Below are positions 60,301-64,000 of a stretch of DNA of 64,000 bases, piece after piece (position 1 is the stretch's first letter; each line of letters begins with the position of its first letter). The notes under the pieces are model-generated. The model saw nothing but the letters and a program-made list of their open reading frames with translations. It ran no database searches and was not told the origin of the DNA. Source of the stretch: Panopea generosa (taxonomy: Eukaryota > Mollusca > Bivalvia > Adapedonta > Hiatellidae). A program made the translations under genes and the position numbers. Location: the NCBI GenBank assembly GCA_029582155.1, contig CM055905.1, positions 63,627,656 to 63,691,655 on the forward strand, in the 5' to 3' direction.

Positions 60301-60632
60301 ACTTGTATCTATGCTCTGTCATGACGTATACTTGTATCTATGCTCTGTCATGACATATAGTTTTATCTATGCTCTGCCATGACGTATAGGTGTATCTATG
60401 CTCTGCCGTGACGAATAATTGTATCAATGCTATGTCATTACAAATACGTGAATCTATGCTCTGTCATGACATATACTTGTTCATATGCTCTGCCATGACA
60501 TATACTTGTTCCTTTGCTCTGTCATGACATATACTTGTTCCTATGCTCTGCCATGACATATAATTGTTCCTTTGTTCTGTCATGACATATTCTTGTATCT
60601 ATGCTCTGTCATGTCAAATAATCATATCTAAT
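54303..60632. repeat. 29-bp satellite array (about 215 copies) with palindromic core
   Basis: The unit is close to TATGCTCTGTCATGACATAT plus ACTTGTATC, 29 bp, repeated for about 6.3 kb with few indels. Each consensus unit holds the perfect 10-bp palindrome TGTCATGACA. Common variants are TGTCATATCATA, GCCATGAC and GTAATGATA. Because 29 is not a multiple of three, all frames are visited every 87 bp and the consensus meets a TGA (in TCATGA) on each pass, so the short Met-Leu-Cys-His-type reading frames are artefacts. The right third is organised in 289-bp higher-order units. Confidence 0.97.
59157..60340. repeat. 289-bp higher-order repeat within the 29-bp satellite
   Basis: The diagnostic string GATCTGCCATGACGTATTCT occurs at 59157, 59475, 59764 and 60053, spacings 318, 289 and 289 bp. 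289 equals ten 29-bp units minus one base, the missing base being in a 28-bp variant unit containing TATGTTTGCCATGACG. The copies are nearly identical, including rare variants such as CTCTTTCTTGACC. Weaker versions of the same unit order occur at about 57790 and 56815. Confidence 0.85.
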
Positions 60633-61212
60633 GGACTGGACGTTTGGCCAATATAATCGAACTAAACGTGACATTGTCAATTTTTTTTTATACTTTGATA
60701 ACGCTGCCACTGAACACCAACAAATTTCATATACTTTTTTATAACTACTGTAACACACTGTTGTGACGATTCCATATTGTTAACAAATACAATTTATGTT
60801 TGGAATGTTTTAATTATTTCTTTGTGCATTCTAAATAGTTTGGATATTTGATTTTAAACTCAAAATTACATCGGTTATGATATAAATATTGGACATTATA
60901 AGATCTGTATTCCTTGATTGATAAAATAAACATTTGAAAGTATATTTCATTTTGGAGTTTTAGTAAAATAGTAACTTTAGAGCGCTCTGTAACGTCGTGT
61001 CATATTCTCAGAATGCATTTGTGATCGTACCAATATAAATATACCACGGACATGTGTCTGAGATGTCCAGTGACATAAAGTATGTTAATTGTATTCAATT
61101 TCATTTACATGTTCTTATTCTGAACTGTTCGATATAGTCCGTATTAGTCCGTGTAAAAAAAGGAGTTTCATTTGTTTTACTTTTATCGTCACACTATTAA
61201 TGTTTTTAATTT
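60633..61212. other. Spacer between the 29-bp satellite and the TRIM/NHL exon (3' flank of the gene)
   Basis: This non-repetitive 0.58 kb must contain the 3' untranslated region of the minus-strand gene. No canonical AATAAA on the minus strand was found close to the stop codon, so the poly(A) site is not placed. Confidence 0.5.
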
Positions 61213-62602
61213 TTATCTTAACAAGGTGAGCACTTTTATATAACGTTCCATTTTCATGGTAACAATCAGTCTGGAGTTGATGACGTCATACGTGAGTGAA
61301 TGTGGCGAGCGTATCCGATCTGTCCCTGTCAGTAGAACATTTATCTTCCTCCCCTGGTTATCCACCTGTATTATGTTGTTGGAACTGAACCCACATACCA
61401 GTAAATTGTCATTCTCCAGGACACAAGCTCCCCAGGGAGACTTGAGTTGTTGGTCAGTGAAGGTGTATTGTACTTGTCCCTGTCTTGTCATGGTTATCAC
61501 TCCTTTTGTATTATCTGTCACGTGTACTTTGGTTCTATCATTGCTCAGAACTATTCCTCGTGGGGTATTGAATATTCTCTGTCCTGTTGGATCTTTACTG
61601 ATGGTTCTCAAGAGGCTACCTGTCATGTTGTATACTCCTACTTGTGGTGGGAAGTCACTGGTGACAAACAACTCTCCATTACTGACGGCCAGGTATTTAG
61701 GTTTCTCCTTCACCTTGAATGACCTTGAGACGGACAGTCTGCCGGATGTAGATACAAACTGTATCTTCTCGTCGTCATACAGTGCTACTGCTACTTCTTT
61801 TGGACTTGTTCTACACACGCCCCATGGCCGAGCAGATACTGTACACTTGTCCACAACCTTGTAGCTTGTATCCAGCCTTGTTAAAGTGTTATATGCGCAG
61901 TCTGTTATCATTAATGATCCGTCATCGAGCAGACATGAATCCATCATATAACACCGGTACTCATCACTGAAAGTGATATCCCTGTGTAAAGCCGCGGAGC
62001 TGATTGGTTTAATGTTTATAGTCTGAGGATAAGGTTTAGGGGTTATATATACGTTGTCAAGTGTTGTCAACTTTACCTCTCCAATATTCTTCAATTGAAC
62101 AAAATAATCAGTGATATCCGAGTTGAAATAAAAGTTCATTGTTTCATTCATTGGAGATTGTTTAAGCTGTTCCAGTAACTTGGTTGCTTCACGGTTGTTT
62201 TGTTTCCCTTTTCTTACGTTTAGAAACAAGTTCACTTCGTTATCTCCCTCAAGGTTGTCAAAGTGTTTTATGCTGATGTCCAGAGTTGCTTTTGTTTCTC
62301 GCAGTGTTTGAACGTCTGTGTTTACTTTACTTTCCAATCTGTTGTGCACAGTGTCTACTTCTTCTTTAGCTTTCTTCACCATTTTGTCTAGGTGCTTGAC
62401 TATCATCTCACGACCGGCGTCTATGTCCGTCAGACATTTGTCTTTATCTTTTCTGATTTTCTTCAAATCCTCTTCTTTGCTTTTCAGTTGATGGGAAAGC
62501 TCCACTTGGACATGTTCCATTCCGTCTTTAACGTCCTTGAATTCGGTGCTGCTTTTAATACCCATGGCAAGATTAGGGAGGTAGTCAACCCCTTGACACG
62601 GC
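61213..62602 (-). CDS. Terminal coding exon of a TRIM/B-box coiled-coil NHL-propeller protein (5' part outside window)
   Basis: From the first Met (base 62565) the frame gives 450 residues. Residues about 16-105 are charged and heptad-like with no Pro, as expected of the TRIM-type coiled coil. Residues about 205-447 hold six NHL-like blades (about 207-232, 246-272, 289-314, 334-362, 366-402, 419-447) with the recurring pattern P-x-G-[IVL/A] ... V-x-D/N ... I/V-x-[VM]. The frame stays open upstream of that Met (PCQGVDYLPNLA then MGIKSS) to a CAG acceptor at 62605-62603. The C-x-G-V-x-Y-L-P run resembles the end of a B-box 2 leading into the coiled coil, so 62565 is probably an internal Met and the exon starts at 62602, with one base completing the previous codon. 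Known family: TRIM2/3/56/71-like proteins, often E3 ubiquitin ligases or innate-immunity proteins, hugely duplicated in bivalves; specific substrate unknown. RING and B-box exon(s) are not in the remaining 1.4 kb. No frameshift or stop is seen in the exon, so it looks functional. Plus-strand reading frames over the same bases are shadows. Confidence 0.85.
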
Positions 62603-62640
62603 CTGAAATATACATATTTTGAGAGTGTTTGAATTATAAT
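62603..62640 (-). promoter_or_regulatory. Candidate 3' splice acceptor of the TRIM/NHL exon
   Basis: On the minus strand the exon is preceded by TATGTATATTTCAG, a modest pyrimidine stretch ending in CAG, directly where the open frame would otherwise have to be joined to an upstream exon. The phase leaves one exon base (G) to complete the preceding codon. This is the usual position of an intron between the B-box and the coiled-coil/NHL part. Inference from sequence only. Confidence 0.6.
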
Positions 62641-63084
62641 TCATTCCATTTTCAAATAAATTATTATTTGTTACTGATTCAATCATCCGGCTTACATACA
62701 ACACAAATAATATATCAAACAATAAACACGCGATTTGTAATGTAAGTAGCTATGTATTACATTCATATATATTTAAGTACAAAATCATGTTATGATTAAA
62801 TTCGTGTATCAACACGTTTTACATTGATGAAGTTTAAATTCCGCTTCAAACCAATAAACACATTATAGATAGCTATATTTCATCTGCATGTCTTATTTGC
62901 TCATTTCTCCATATCGTACTTTTAAAACGACCATAACTATCGAGATATTCAGTTTATGCATATTTATTTTAGCTGGACACACTCGTCTATGAATGTGCCT
63001 TATGTCTACAAACAACCAAACGTGGTTGGTGTTTTTATAAATAGTCCTTCCTATATGCCCAGCAGAAAGTATATGAATGGTTTA
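62641..63084. other. Presumed intron sequence upstream of the TRIM/NHL exon
   Basis: A+T-rich, without a RING or B-box coding exon on the minus strand. It merges into the 33-36-bp minisatellite. Confidence 0.5.
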
Positions 63085-64000
63085 CATGTAGTTTATATCT
63101 AGTCTATCAATGGTCCTACCTATGATTTATAGATAGACTATGAATGGTTCATATGTAGTCTGAGATTGTTTTATTCATCAATGGTTTATACATGTATGTA
63201 GTATATAACTGGTATATAAGTGTAGTATTTAACTAGTTTATTCATGAAATCTATAGCTGGACTATAAATTGTCTATATGTAGTATATACCTGTTTTAAAA
63301 TGGTCTCTATGTAGAATATAACTAGTCTATAGTCTATAAATAGTCTATATGTAGTCTATAACCTGTCTATAAATGCTCTCGATATAGTGTATAACTAGTC
63401 TATAAAGGCTATACATGTAGTCTATAACTGGTCTATCAATGCTTTCGATATAGTATGTAACTAGTCTATAAATGGTCTATATATGGTCTATATATGGTCT
63501 TTATTAAGTATAAAACTAGTCTATCAAGGTGATATATGTGATTGATAGCTAGTCTAAAAATGGCCCAATCCCGTGTATCTTATGGCTGGGCTGTAAATGG
63601 TCTATATGTAGTTTATATTTGGTCTAAAAATGGTATATCTGTAGTATATATCTGTTCTATATATCTGGTCTATAAATGGTGAATATGGAGTATTTATCTA
63701 GTCTATCAATGGTATATGTATAGTTTAAAACTTGTCTATACATTGTCTATATGTAATCTATAACTGTTCTATAAATGGTTTCTATACAGTATATAACTGA
63801 TCTATAAATGGTTCATATGTACATGTAGTCTACAACTGATCTATAAATAATATATATGTAGTATATTATCTAGTCTATAAATGGTCTTTCTTGTGGCAAT
63901 AACTTGTCTATAAATGGTCTGTAATGTAGTCCATTAACTAGTCTATAAATGACCTATAATGTAGTCTTTTACATGTAACTAGTCTATAAATGTTTTTTCT
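63085..64000. repeat. 33-36-bp degenerate minisatellite related to the 34-bp array, continues past window end
   Basis: Units close to CTAGTCTATAAATGGTCTAT plus ATGTAGTCTATAA repeat with a period of 33-36 bp to the end of the window. Aligned by eye, the unit matches the 34-bp unit of 51.8-54.3 kb at about three quarters of positions (shared CTAGTCTATA, TCTA, TGT, TATA blocks). It is more diverged than that array. It lies upstream of the TRIM/NHL exon, in its presumed intron. Confidence 0.85.

Noticed and set aside
54303-60632. CRISPR-like look of 29-bp direct repeats
   Set aside because: Units are contiguous with no unique spacers, and the surroundings are clearly animal nuclear DNA.
61256-61864. 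202-codon plus-strand frame over the TRIM/NHL exon
   Set aside because: It is a shadow of the minus-strand exon, which carries the domain signatures.

Overview
The window looks like nuclear DNA of a marine mollusc, most probably a bivalve. The base composition is A+T-rich and gene density is very low. Many families of decayed transposons and tRNA-derived SINEs occur, including repeat styles I associate with bivalve genomes (a block beginning ATGTCCCCCCAAATATATTT with AAAGGTCAAGGTCACA motifs, and SINE tails ending in ATCA or ATTC repeats). The only convincing host gene belongs to the TRIM/B-box plus coiled-coil plus NHL propeller class that is greatly expanded in bivalves. There are no bacterial-type operons, no intact rRNA or tRNA genes and no CRISPR array. 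Species cannot be fixed from the sequence alone.

Layout. 0-13 kb: an internally deleted Tc1-like element (512-1199), small TA-flanked hairpin MITEs, two LINE-like 3' tails, a recurrent G/H repeat with an inverted pair, SINE fragments, a short 165-bp tandem array and the AAGGTCA-type bivalve repeat. 13.7-31.4 kb: SINEs of several tRNA-derived families, a near-perfect hairpin element (14.01-14.19 kb), a TTAA-flanked terminal-inverted-repeat element (19.89-20.37 kb), a decayed tandem block (24.85-26.1 kb) and one end of a pogo/Tigger-like element (26.6 kb). 31.55-33.13 kb: a full-length but broken Tc1-like transposon with 26-bp terminal inverted repeats and a transposase pseudogene. 33-51.2 kb: more SINEs (two with clear target-site duplications), an inverted-duplicated unknown repeat (37.4 kb), two LINE reverse-transcriptase C-terminal relics in opposite directions (42.5-43.4 kb), (TA)n tracts, a 46-bp minisatellite (44.65-45.09 kb) and a hAT-like MITE (48.1-48.6 kb).

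51.8-60.6 kb is almost 9 kb of tandem repeat. A 34-bp minisatellite (51.8-54.3 kb) abuts a 29-bp satellite (54.3-60.6 kb) whose unit carries the perfect palindrome TGTCATGACA and whose right part is organised in a 289-bp higher-order repeat. 61.2-62.6 kb holds the terminal exon of the TRIM/NHL-like gene on the minus strand. Its reading frame stays open upstream of the first Met to a splice acceptor, so the B-box/RING part must lie beyond the window. From about 63.08 kb to the window end a third array, related in sequence to the 34-bp minisatellite, lies in the presumed intron of that gene. The gene is therefore bracketed by related satellite DNA.

No genes work together as a pathway here. The biology on show is repeat biology (transposon decay, SINE head exchange, satellite homogenisation) around one immune-type or ubiquitin-ligase-type gene. 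All repeat lengths and spacings were counted by hand from the sequence.
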